The position numbers and the translations under genes were made by a program. DNA of 32,070 nucleotides from an uncultured Oscillospiraceae bacterium (lineage in GTDB: Bacteria > Bacillota > Clostridia > Oscillospirales > Oscillospiraceae). The stretch covers positions 1 to 32,070 of the forward strand of contig CALWXQ010000017.1 of NCBI GenBank assembly GCA_944385545.1, read 5' to 3'. Shown here piece by piece: positions 7,193-13,430 of this stretch (positions are counted from its first letter, which is position 1; each line of letters starts with the position of its first letter). The notes under the pieces are model-generated. The model saw only the letters and a program-made list of their open reading frames with translations, was not told the origin of the DNA and did no database searches.

Positions 7193-8091
7193 CGCCCCTG
7201 GAGCGGGGGTTCCTGCTGCTGACCAGCCGTATGGGAGATCCCGGACGCCAGGTGCTGACCCCGGCGCAGCTGCGCACCCTGGCCTCCCGGATGGGACAGG
7301 AGCAGCCCCAAGACGGGGATCGAGAGCTTACCCAGGAGGATCTATGCCGCCTGGGGTATCGCCGGGATGCCGCCAAGCGGATCGTGGCGCTTATGGAGGA
7401 AGAAGACCGGCTGGACGCCTACCTGAAGCGGGGCCGGAAGCTGGACTGCTTCCCCATCACCAGGGCCAATCCCCTGTACCCGCCGCTGCTGCGGCGGCGT
7501 CTGGGACTGGACAGTCCCGGCTGTCTCTGGGCGAAGGGAGATCTGACACTGCTGCATACCCCGGCGATTTCCCTGGTGGGAAGCCGGGAGCTGGCGGAAC
7601 CGAACCGGAACTTTGCCCGGGAAGCAGGTCGTCACGCCGCGGAGAGGGGATGGACTTTGGTTTCCGGAAATGCCCGGGGGGCGGATCGAACCGCCCAGGA
7701 GGCCTGCCTGGAGGCGGGAGGCCGGGTTATCTCCATTGTAGCGGATGAATTGTACAAGCAGCCCCTGCGGCAGAATGTACTGTGCCTCAGTTTGGAGGAT
7801 TATGACGAGCCCTTTTCCTCACAGAGGGCGCTGAGCCGCAACTATGCCATCCACACTCTGGGGGCCATGGTGCTGGTGGCCCAGGCAGGGCTGGAGCGGG
7901 GCGGTACCTGGGACGGCACAGTGAAAAATCTGCGCCAGGGCTGGAGTCCGGTGGCCTGCTTCCGGGACGGAAGCGAGAGCGCCCGCAACCTGGAGCGGCG
8001 GGGGGCGTTTCTGGTGAGCCTGGAGGAGCTGCGGGATCTGCGGCTGCCGGTGCTGGAGGAGCCTGCTTTGTTTGGCGCTGTTTCAGAATGA
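7189..8091 (+). CDS. DprA-like SLOG-fold protein
   Basis: A 300-aa protein related to the DNA-processing protein DprA. The N-terminal half resembles the DprA lead-in (ending PLYPPLLRRRLGLDSPGCLWAKG, split here as PLYPPLLRRRLG and SPGCLWAKG), then a Rossmann/SLOG domain begins with ISLVGSREL (127-135). SGNARGADRTA (159-169) stands where DprA has SGLARGID, and SRN (216-218) where DprA has the RNR motif. The region ERGGTWDGT (236-244) replaces the usual SGSLITA segment. There is no C-terminal winged-helix domain. It starts at GTG 7189, overlapping the helicase stop by four bases. Family knowledge suggests binding of single-stranded DNA or a nucleotide-derived ligand. It is probably a paralogue rather than the competence DprA, because the key motifs are altered and it is not next to topA. 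Function unknown. Confidence 0.8.
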   Translation: MTPLERGFLLLTSRMGDPGRQVLTPAQLRTLASRMGQEQPQDGDRELTQEDLCRLGYRRDAAKRIVALMEEEDRLDAYLKRGRKLDCFPITRANPLYPPLLRRRLGLDSPGCLWAKGDLTLLHTPAISLVGSRELAEPNRNFAREAGRHAAERGWTLVSGNARGADRTAQEACLEAGGRVISIVADELYKQPLRQNVLCLSLEDYDEPFSSQRALSRNYAIHTLGAMVLVAQAGLERGGTWDGTVKNLRQGWSPVACFRDGSESARNLERRGAFLVSLEELRDLRLPVLEEPALFGAVSE

Positions 8092-8095
8092 GGGT

Positions 8096-8129
8096 ATTTG
8101 CCCGGCTTGGTACGCCAAGCCGGGCAAAT
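8096..8129 (+). terminator. 15-bp perfect hairpin after the DprA-like gene
   Basis: ATTTGCCCGGCTTGG (8096-8110) and CCAAGCCGGGCAAAT (8115-8129) pair perfectly around a TACG tetraloop, starting four bases after the stop codon. It is in terminator position, but no T-tract follows, so it may instead be a 3'-stabilising stem or a Rho-assisted end. Confidence 0.6.
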
Positions 8130-8169
8130 CGCGTGACGGTGAAAACTTTGACGCCGTGCAATGGCGACA

Positions 8170-8198
8170 TTGACTGTGGGGAGGAAACATGGTAAACT
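8170..8198 (+). promoter_or_regulatory. Sigma-A promoter of the L,D-transpeptidase-like gene
   Basis: TTGACT (8170-8175), a 17-nt spacer, and TAAACT (8193-8198), 32 nt upstream of the ATG at 8231. Confidence 0.75.
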
Positions 8199-8230
8199 GA
8201 ACCATATATCCACATGACGAGGTTCCTGGT

Positions 8231-9391
8231 ATGCGAAAAGGCTTGATGAACTGGATATGGCTGCTGGCGCTGCTGGCACTGGTTCCCTGGGCGGCGGTGG
8301 GCGCTGCCGCGACGGAAGGGGAAACGGCGAAGCTCACCGCTCCGCTGGATACGCTCTTGGACAACGAGGACAGCCGCCGCTATATCCGGGCCATGCTGGG
8401 GTACTATCTGGAAAAGGATCCCACGGTGCGAAAAACCCTGGAAGCCGGATACTCGGCGGTTTTCTTCTTTGAGGGCTGCTCGGACAATATGGACGACCCG
8501 GAGCTGTCGGATATCTCCTACTACCGGGTGTCGGCAGTGTGCCTGGCGGTGCGGCTGGGGGAGGATGGCAAGCCCTATCTGTCCTATTACAACAAAAATT
8601 GCAGCACGCTCCCGGATCGTCCCCTGGAGTATGGGGCCTGGGAGCTGGAGCAGGTGGGGGAGGTAGGCCCTGCCACCATCCGCGACGGCACCTACGAGCT
8701 GTTCTCCGTGCGCCACGGCGGCGCCTATGAGGCCCTCCACATCCGGGCGGAGGAATCCGACGCGACCCTTCCCGCGGTATATATGACGCCCCGGGGATAT
8801 ACCACCGCCAGGGCCACCCATATTAACATCCACACCAGAACGGTGAACCATGTGATCCGGGGGGCCATGTGGTCCTCAGGATGCCTGCTGGTGGGGGATG
8901 GGGATTTCGGCTATTTCCAGGAGCTGATGGACGCGGTGTATTACGCGGTCTATGATACCTTTGACGTGGGACTGCCGGTGGGGTGCCTGACGGTGGATCG
9001 ACAGATGCTGAAGGGGGAGCTATATTCCCTGTACAAAAATACCGACGCGGTGGATATGCTGCTGGCGGACTCCCGCAGGGTCAGCCCGGAGACCTATCTG
9101 CGCCGATGTGAAGGCGTGAAGGGATTTGGGGAGCCGCTGCGTCTGTGGATCACGGAGGAAACGGAGCTGATGAGCCTGCCCTGCGCCAATACCACCGACC
9201 CCCGCTCCGTACCCATAGCGGTGCTGGATCCGGGGACGGAGACGGAGGCCGTCGCCGCCGTCCGCAACACCGCTGGAAATCTGTGGTATGTGGTGGAATA
9301 CCAAGGCAGCCGGAGCTATTTGTTCAGCGGCTGTACCCAGCAGGAGCAGCCGGGCTGGTGGGAACGGTTGATCCAAAAGGTCTTCGGCTGA
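8231..9391 (+). CDS. Secreted L,D-transpeptidase-like protein with SH3-like tail
   Basis: A 386-aa exported protein. A signal peptide (positive residues, hydrophobic core 8-20, likely cleavage after AVGAAA near residue 27) precedes a mostly unknown N-terminal domain (30-150). A segment with THINIHTR (His201) and WSSGCLLVG (Cys218) follows. The spacing of His and a GC pair recalls the YkuD/L,D-transpeptidase centre, in which a Cys attacks peptidoglycan tetrapeptides, but the usual SHGCIR motif is absent. The last about 80 residues (from PLRLWITEETELMSL) look like an SH3b-type wall-binding domain. The ATG at 8231 has GACGAGG eight bases upstream and a promoter at 8170. It is monocistronic, ending at the terminator 9436. 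The wall role is inferred from these motifs; it could also be a non-catalytic relative. Confidence 0.7.
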   Translation: MRKGLMNWIWLLALLALVPWAAVGAAATEGETAKLTAPLDTLLDNEDSRRYIRAMLGYYLEKDPTVRKTLEAGYSAVFFFEGCSDNMDDPELSDISYYRVSAVCLAVRLGEDGKPYLSYYNKNCSTLPDRPLEYGAWELEQVGEVGPATIRDGTYELFSVRHGGAYEALHIRAEESDATLPAVYMTPRGYTTARATHINIHTRTVNHVIRGAMWSSGCLLVGDGDFGYFQELMDAVYYAVYDTFDVGLPVGCLTVDRQMLKGELYSLYKNTDAVDMLLADSRRVSPETYLRRCEGVKGFGEPLRLWITEETELMSLPCANTTDPRSVPIAVLDPGTETEAVAAVRNTAGNLWYVVEYQGSRSYLFSGCTQQEQPGWWERLIQKVFG

Positions 9392-9435
9392 GGCGGCGAA
9401 CCGGCCGGGCAGGGAGGCCAAGCATGCATGCCCAT

Positions 9436-9468
9436 ATGCCGGACTTCTGTCAGGAAGTCCGGCATTTT
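9436..9468 (+). terminator. Terminator after the L,D-transpeptidase-like gene
   Basis: ATGCCGGACTTC (9436-9447) and GAAGTCCGGCAT (9454-9465) pair perfectly around a 6-nt loop, followed by TTTCATT. The T-tract is short, but the stem and location fit rho-independent termination. Confidence 0.75.
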
Positions 9469-9581
9469 CATTCCGGATCCATGCAAGCAACGGGCGAACT
9501 TTGACGGGATCATCAGGGAACCGTCTTTGTCCGCTTTGAGACAGCGCCATGAAAGACAGAAAAACGCGATTATGGAAAAAA

Positions 9582-9624
9582 GATGCACAAAAGATGCAGC
9601 TGTGATGCAATTTCCTGTTATGAT
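9582..9624 (+). promoter_or_regulatory. Three 11-bp-spaced GATGCA repeats before a -10 box
   Basis: GATGCA occurs at 9582-9587, 9593-9598 and 9604-9609, exactly 11 bp apart, and a degenerate copy TATGGA lies one period earlier (9571-9576). TATGAT (9619-9624) follows as a likely -10 box, and the place of the -35 box (9596-9601) is occupied by the repeats. This is the geometry of promoters activated by OmpR/PhoB-type regulators. The vanZ start is 59 nt downstream of the -10. Confidence 0.6.
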
Positions 9625-9682
9625 AATCCCGGAAGCATCCAAGGAAAGACTGCTTAGCGCAGCCGGGAAGGAAGGATAGGCC

Positions 9683-10309
9683 ATGTACGAGATCCTGGCG
9701 CTGGGATATGAATTCCTGGCGGAGTTTGTTCCGTTTTTTCTGATGCTGATGCTGCTGCGAAGAAAGCGGGGGAGGTTCGCGCCGCCCTTTACCAAGGGGC
9801 ACTATGTACTTCCCGTGGTGTTTGCCCTGTACGTCATGGCGGTGCTCTACATTACCAATCCCGGAAGCCTTTACGACGCCGTCACCGTCAAGCCGGAGCA
9901 TATGGCTGATCGGATCAATCTGATCCCATTCTCCAATGAGATCGATTGGGTGGGCTACGGACTGAATGTGGTGATGTTTGTTCCCTTTGGTTTCCTCCTG
10001 CCGCTGATCTGGAAGAACCTGGGCAGGCTCCCACGGGTCGCCGCTGCCGGTCTGGGGTTTTCCACCATCATCGAAGTAGGGCAATTGTTCAGCTTCCGGG
10101 GTACGGATGTGGATGATCTGCTCATGAACACCCTGGGCGCGGTGATTGGCCTGCTGATATACAAGCTCTGGGATCGGCTCACCGGATCCCGGTATCAACT
10201 GGAGGGGTTGAAAGCCGGGGAGTTGGCGGCCTATCTCCTTGCCATCTTTGGGGGACGGTTCTTCCTGTTCTACCGCCTGGGGCTTATCCGGTTGTTCTAC
10301 GGCGGCTGA
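9683..10309 (+). CDS. VanZ family membrane protein
   Basis: A 208-aa membrane protein with about five hydrophobic segments (about 11-25, 42-57, 92-110, 147-161 and 184-200). The VanZ-family signature is present: INLIPF (78-83), NVVMFVPFGFLLP (95-107), IIEVGQLF (129-136) and DVDDLLMNTLGAVIGLL (142-158). VanZ-like proteins raise teicoplanin or lipoglycopeptide tolerance in some hosts; most chromosomal members have unknown roles in the envelope. AAGGAAGGAT precedes the ATG at 9683. The promoter region carries the GATGCA repeats (9582-9609), suggesting regulation by a response regulator. The small gene at 10356 follows 46 nt later and is probably co-transcribed. There are no vanA/vanH/vanX-type genes nearby, so this is not a glycopeptide resistance cluster. 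Confidence 0.88.
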   Translation: MYEILALGYEFLAEFVPFFLMLMLLRRKRGRFAPPFTKGHYVLPVVFALYVMAVLYITNPGSLYDAVTVKPEHMADRINLIPFSNEIDWVGYGLNVVMFVPFGFLLPLIWKNLGRLPRVAAAGLGFSTIIEVGQLFSFRGTDVDDLLMNTLGAVIGLLIYKLWDRLTGSRYQLEGLKAGELAAYLLAIFGGRFFLFYRLGLIRLFYGG

Positions 10310-10355
10310 GGCTCAGAATCCGTTTTTCCGAACCATGACAAAAGGAGGCGTTTTG

Positions 10356-10556
10356 ATGCGTACGATCAGACTGGTTGACTTGATCTTTGTGGTTTTCCTG
10401 GTGTCCATCATTATTTCCGGATGCTATGCCGCCGTCGCATCCTCCGCGGCCGGGGACGTCTCCTTCCAGCGGCCCCGGATATACCAGATGGCGGATGTGA
10501 CGCGAACCAGCAGCCCCCTTCTTGGCGTGGCCATGGAGATGGCTCCAGGGGAATGA
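10356..10556 (+). CDS. 66-aa small lipoprotein-like or membrane peptide
   Basis: A short gene with an ideal ribosome binding site (AAAGGAGGCG, five bases before ATG 10356). The N-terminus MRTIRLVDLI leads into a hydrophobic stretch (about residues 9-28) containing ISGC (Cys23), which satisfies a lipobox, then a polar tail without recognisable domain. It may therefore be a tiny lipoprotein anchored after Cys23, or a single-pass peptide. It sits 46 nt after vanZ and before a terminator at 10633, so vanZ and this gene probably form a two-gene unit. No family was recognised; the call rests on the ribosome binding site and the signal-like N-terminus. Confidence 0.6.
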   Translation: MRTIRLVDLIFVVFLVSIIISGCYAAVASSAAGDVSFQRPRIYQMADVTRTSSPLLGVAMEMAPGE

Positions 10557-10632
10557 CGCCCTGGATCCTGGGCCTGCGGAGGCCGGCATAGGCGCTTGGG
10601 GCATGGTATTCCCCTGACGCGCAAGACGATTT

Positions 10633-10675
10633 GATCCTCGCGGACAGAAGCAGCCTGTCCGCGAGGATCTTGCTT
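10633..10675 (+). terminator. Terminator after the small gene
   Basis: GATCCTCGCGGACAG (10633-10647) and CTGTCCGCGAGGATC (10655-10669) form a perfect 15-bp stem around a 7-nt loop, followed by TTGCTT. It separates the vanZ unit from the MATE gene. Confidence 0.75.
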
Positions 10676-10758
10676 ACCTGGGCCAAAGGCGCGTTGCCCC
10701 GGGATTGCGGCAGGCGTTCTCACGCCGCCTTGCTGTGGGATCGGATGGGGGGAAGAAG

Positions 10759-10787
10759 TTGCAAAATGGGAGGCGGGGTGGTATAGT
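10759..10787 (+). promoter_or_regulatory. Sigma-A promoter of the MATE gene
   Basis: TTGCAA (10759-10764), a 17-nt spacer, and TATAGT (10782-10787), 62 nt before the start codon at 10850. Confidence 0.75.
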
Positions 10788-10849
10788 ATCAGTAAGCGCC
10801 ATAGGACATTGCCCATGAGCCGGCACGGCGCAGAGGGGAAGGGTGGATT

Positions 10850-12202
10850 ATGGAAAAGCAGCGTTTGTTTTCCAATCAGAGACTGTTCCGGCTGATCATA
10901 CCGCTGATCATTGAGCAGGGACTGTCGGTGCTGGTGGGAATGTGCGACGGTATTATGGTGTCCTCTGTGGGAGAGGCGGCTATCTCCGGCGTCTCCCTGG
11001 TGGATATGATCAATACGGTGATCCTGACCCTGTTTGCGGCCTTGGCCACCGGCGGCGCCGTAGTAACCAGCCAGCTTCTGGGGGCCAGACAGAGAGAGCG
11101 GGCTGAAAAAAGCGCGGCTCAGCTGGTGCTGATGGCGGGTGCCTTGGGTGTTGCCGCGGCGGTTCTGTGCCTGATCTTCGCCGAAGGACTCATGCGCTTG
11201 TTTTTCGGCTCCATTGACCGGCAGGTCATGGCGGCGGGACTGATCTATCTGCGGATCACCGCGCTGTCCTTCCCCTTTATCGCGTTATACAACGCCGGTG
11301 CGGCCATTTTCCGCAGCACCGGCAACAGCCAGATTTCCATGAAGGTCAGCCTGCTGATGAATCTGATCAATGTGGTAGGCAACGCCGTTTGCATTTACGG
11401 CCTGGGTATGGGAGTGGCAGGCGTGGCGATCCCAACGCTGATCTCCCGGATGGTGGCGGCAGTGGTGATCCTGGCCATGGCTATGGGGCCGCGGCAGGAG
11501 CTGAATATACGGATGTCTGGCATTATGCAGGTGGACAGAACCATCATGGGCAGCATCCTGCGCATCGGCGTCCCCTCGGCTTGTGAGAATTCCTTCTTCC
11601 AGCTGGGACGTCTGGTGGTGGTGAGCATGATCGCCCTGTTCGGCACCAGCCAGACCTCGGCCAACGCGGTGGCCAATACCCTGGACGGCATAGGCGTCAT
11701 TATCGGCCAAGCCATGGGGCTGGCTATGGTGACGGTGGTTGGGCAAAGCGTCGGCGCGGGAGACGCTGAGCAAACGGAGCATTATATCAAAAAGCTGATG
11801 GTCTGGAGCTATCTGCTCCAGGGTGTAAGCAACGTGCTTCTGCTTCTGTTTGCCGGTCAGATGGTGGGCCTTTACAGTTCCCTGAGCCCGGAGACGGCGG
11901 AGCTGGCCAGACTGTTGGTGCGGATCCACAGCGGCTGCGCCATCCTCCTGTGGCCCGCCTCCTTCGTTCTGCCCAACGCCCTGCGGGCTGCCAATGACGT
12001 GCGGTATACCATGTGGGTGGGAATGGGCTCCATGGTGGCCTTCCGCATTGCCGGATCCTGGTTGCTGTGCGTCCGGCTTGGAATGGGCGCGCTGGGAGTC
12101 TGGATCGCTATGGTGGCGGATTGGGTTTGCCGCGTCTGCTTCTTCCTGCCCCGGATCCTTTCCGGGCGGTGGAAGCGCAAGTGCGGTTTGTACGAACCCT
12201 GA
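10850..12202 (+). CDS. MATE family efflux transporter
   Basis: A 450-aa polytopic protein whose length and about twelve hydrophobic segments match the MATE family (cation-driven multidrug and toxin exporters). Typical features are the opening LIIPLIIEQGLSVLVGMCD, the loop GGAVVTSQLLGARQRE (about residues 71-86) and the paired second-half equivalent IGQAMGLAMVTVVGQSVGAGD. The substrate cannot be predicted. A promoter at 10759 and a loose purine-rich ribosome binding site (GGGGAAGGGTGG) precede the ATG. The stop TGA (12200-12202) directly abuts the stop of the convergent pseudouridine synthase gene, with no terminator between them. Confidence 0.92.
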   Translation: MEKQRLFSNQRLFRLIIPLIIEQGLSVLVGMCDGIMVSSVGEAAISGVSLVDMINTVILTLFAALATGGAVVTSQLLGARQRERAEKSAAQLVLMAGALGVAAAVLCLIFAEGLMRLFFGSIDRQVMAAGLIYLRITALSFPFIALYNAGAAIFRSTGNSQISMKVSLLMNLINVVGNAVCIYGLGMGVAGVAIPTLISRMVAAVVILAMAMGPRQELNIRMSGIMQVDRTIMGSILRIGVPSACENSFFQLGRLVVVSMIALFGTSQTSANAVANTLDGIGVIIGQAMGLAMVTVVGQSVGAGDAEQTEHYIKKLMVWSYLLQGVSNVLLLLFAGQMVGLYSSLSPETAELARLLVRIHSGCAILLWPASFVLPNALRAANDVRYTMWVGMGSMVAFRIAGSWLLCVRLGMGALGVWIAMVADWVCRVCFFLPRILSGRWKRKCGLYEP

Positions 12203-12802
12203 TTATATCCGGATATCCCCCGCCCATGGGGGCAGCTGAGAGAAGGTCATGGTGCTCCCCTGCCAGGGGAAGCGCAAACGGCAGGAAAACAGCATGGGGG
12301 TAGCGGCCGCGTCTCGGGAACCATACTTGTGATCGCCCACCAATGGATATCCCCGGCTGGCAAACTGCACCCGGATCTGATGGCTGCGGCCGGTATGCAG
12401 CCTGACTAGGACAAGGCTGGTCTGCCCCTGGGTCAGGCAGCGAAATTCCAGCCTGGCGGGCTTGACCCCTTTGCGCATCCGTTTTACCGGGAAAACCTTG
12501 TTCCGGCGGCTGTCCTTCCAAAGAAGATCCTCCCAGTCGCCGGCCTGGGGCGGCATGCCGTGAACCATGGCCACATACTCCTTGACCATGGATCCTTCCT
12601 GCACGGCCCGGCTCAGGGCGGCGGCAGCGGAGCGGCTCCGGGCATAGACCATGACCCCACCTACCTGTTTATCCAAGCGATGGATGGGATAGATCTCTCC
12701 CGGCAGAACTTCCTTCAGCGCCTGGGGCAGCTCCTGCTCAGAGTCCAGGCCAACGGGCTTGACACACACCGCCAGATCGCGGTCAGAATAGAGGATCCGC
12801 AT
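12203..12802 (-). CDS. RluA family RNA pseudouridine synthase
   Basis: A 199-aa catalytic-domain-only member of the RluA/RsuA superfamily. It contains the active-site motif YPIHRLDKQVGGVMVYA (Asp44 is the nucleophile), KEYVAMVHG, LHTGRSHQIRVQFA and the closing GYPLVGDHKYG. It isomerises uridine to pseudouridine in rRNA or tRNA; without the S4 domain the target cannot be inferred, and short RluA forms include TruC- and RluA-like enzymes. The ATG at 12800-12802 is preceded by GGAGGCGAATGTT, and a promoter lies at 12832-12860. It converges on the MATE gene with zero intergenic bases. Confidence 0.92.
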   Translation of the reverse strand: MRILYSDRDLAVCVKPVGLDSEQELPQALKEVLPGEIYPIHRLDKQVGGVMVYARSRSAAAALSRAVQEGSMVKEYVAMVHGMPPQAGDWEDLLWKDSRRNKVFPVKRMRKGVKPARLEFRCLTQGQTSLVLVRLHTGRSHQIRVQFASRGYPLVGDHKYGSRDAAATPMLFSCRLRFPWQGSTMTFSQLPPWAGDIRI

Positions 12803-12831
12803 AACATTCGCCTCCGCTTATCGTTGAGGAA

Positions 12832-12860
12832 ATGGTAGCAGATCCCCGGCAAAAAGGCAA
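12832..12860 (-). promoter_or_regulatory. Extended -10 promoter of the pseudouridine synthase gene
   Basis: On the minus strand TTGCCT (12860-12855), a 17-nt spacer ending in TGC, and TACCAT (12837-12832), 30 nt before the start codon. Confidence 0.7.
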
Positions 12861-12897
12861 GGCAAATTTTCCGGCCATGGAAAAAAGGAGAATCATC

Positions 12898-12926
12898 TTG
12901 AAATACCAAGGATTTCATGATAAAAT
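12898..12926 (+). promoter_or_regulatory. Sigma-A promoter before the short LCP-like gene
   Basis: TTGAAA (12898-12903), a 17-nt spacer, and TAAAAT (12921-12926), 41 nt upstream of ATG 12968. Confidence 0.75.
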
Positions 12927-12967
12927 AACTGTCGTTAACGGTTATACCATTGTCCAGGAGGTGGCTT

Positions 12968-13330
12968 ATGAGCAAGGGCGGACATTATTTGCAAAAAAAG
13001 GACACCAAAAAAGAAACGAAAAAGGGAAAAAAGAAGGGCCGGGTCTGGAAGATCCTGCTGACCATCGTATTGGTTCTGGCGGTGATTGCCGGCGCGGGCT
13101 ATGTTGCCCTGCGCAGCTACTATTACGGTTTGCTCGGACAGATCCCCCGGGGGGAGATTGTTGACCAGGGCGCTTCCGTAGAGGATATTATGGACGCGGC
13201 TACCTACAATCCCGATCGGGAAACCATGGAACAGACCGAGCCTGTGCCTGAGGAGCCTTCCGCTGAGGAAACCACCGGCGGAACGTTACCGCAGGAGACG
13301 ACCGATCCCGGGCAAACAGCAGGCGGCTGA
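12968..13330 (+). CDS. 120-aa membrane protein resembling an LCP N-terminus
   Basis: A 120-aa protein. It has a Lys-rich cytoplasmic head (residues 9-27), one membrane segment (about 27-48) and a Pro/Glu/Thr-rich extracytoplasmic tail ending in TTDPGQTAGG. This is the layout found before the catalytic domain of LytR-CpsA-Psr (LCP) proteins, but the LCP domain itself is absent. The next gene, a complete LCP protein, begins with the same MSKGG, and the two share nearly identical DNA around the ribosome binding site and start (CAGGAGGT, then ATGAGCAA.GGCGGAC). The simplest reading is a truncated duplicate or a small accessory anchor. AGGAGG precedes ATG 12968 at good spacing; an upstream TTG at 12950 in the same frame is less likely. 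It has its own promoter and terminator, so it is probably still expressed. Confidence 0.75.
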   Translation: MSKGGHYLQKKDTKKETKKGKKKGRVWKILLTIVLVLAVIAGAGYVALRSYYYGLLGQIPRGEIVDQGASVEDIMDAATYNPDRETMEQTEPVPEEPSAEETTGGTLPQETTDPGQTAGG

Positions 13331-13357
13331 TCCGGATGCGTTGACACCGTTCAAGAG

Positions 13358-13385
13358 AAAGAATCGGTTTTCCGACCGCTTTTTT
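13358..13385 (+). terminator. Terminator between the LCP-like genes
   Basis: AAAGAATCGGT (13358-13368) can pair with ACCGCTTTTTT (13375-13385) around a 6-nt loop, with a G-T wobble and one mismatch. The 3' arm is a T6 run, giving an intrinsic-terminator shape. Some read-through into the next gene is likely because no clear promoter was found for it. Confidence 0.5.
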
Positions 13386-13430
13386 CCATGGGCAGTCCAT
13401 GTGGATGATCCATACCAGGAGGTTATGTAA

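Noticed and set aside
9428-9679. 83-aa open frame between the L,D-transpeptidase-like gene and vanZ
   Set aside because: It runs through a terminator hairpin and the repeat-bearing promoter, and has no ribosome binding site or motif.
9683-10309. Glycopeptide resistance cluster suggested by vanZ
   Set aside because: No vanH, vanA, vanX, vanR or vanS homologues adjoin it; VanZ-like proteins are common chromosomal genes.
13341-13369. Promoter TTGACA directly before the complete LCP gene
   Set aside because: The -35 is perfect, but the sequence 17 nt later (TCGGTT) is not a -10 box and lies within the terminator-like hairpin.
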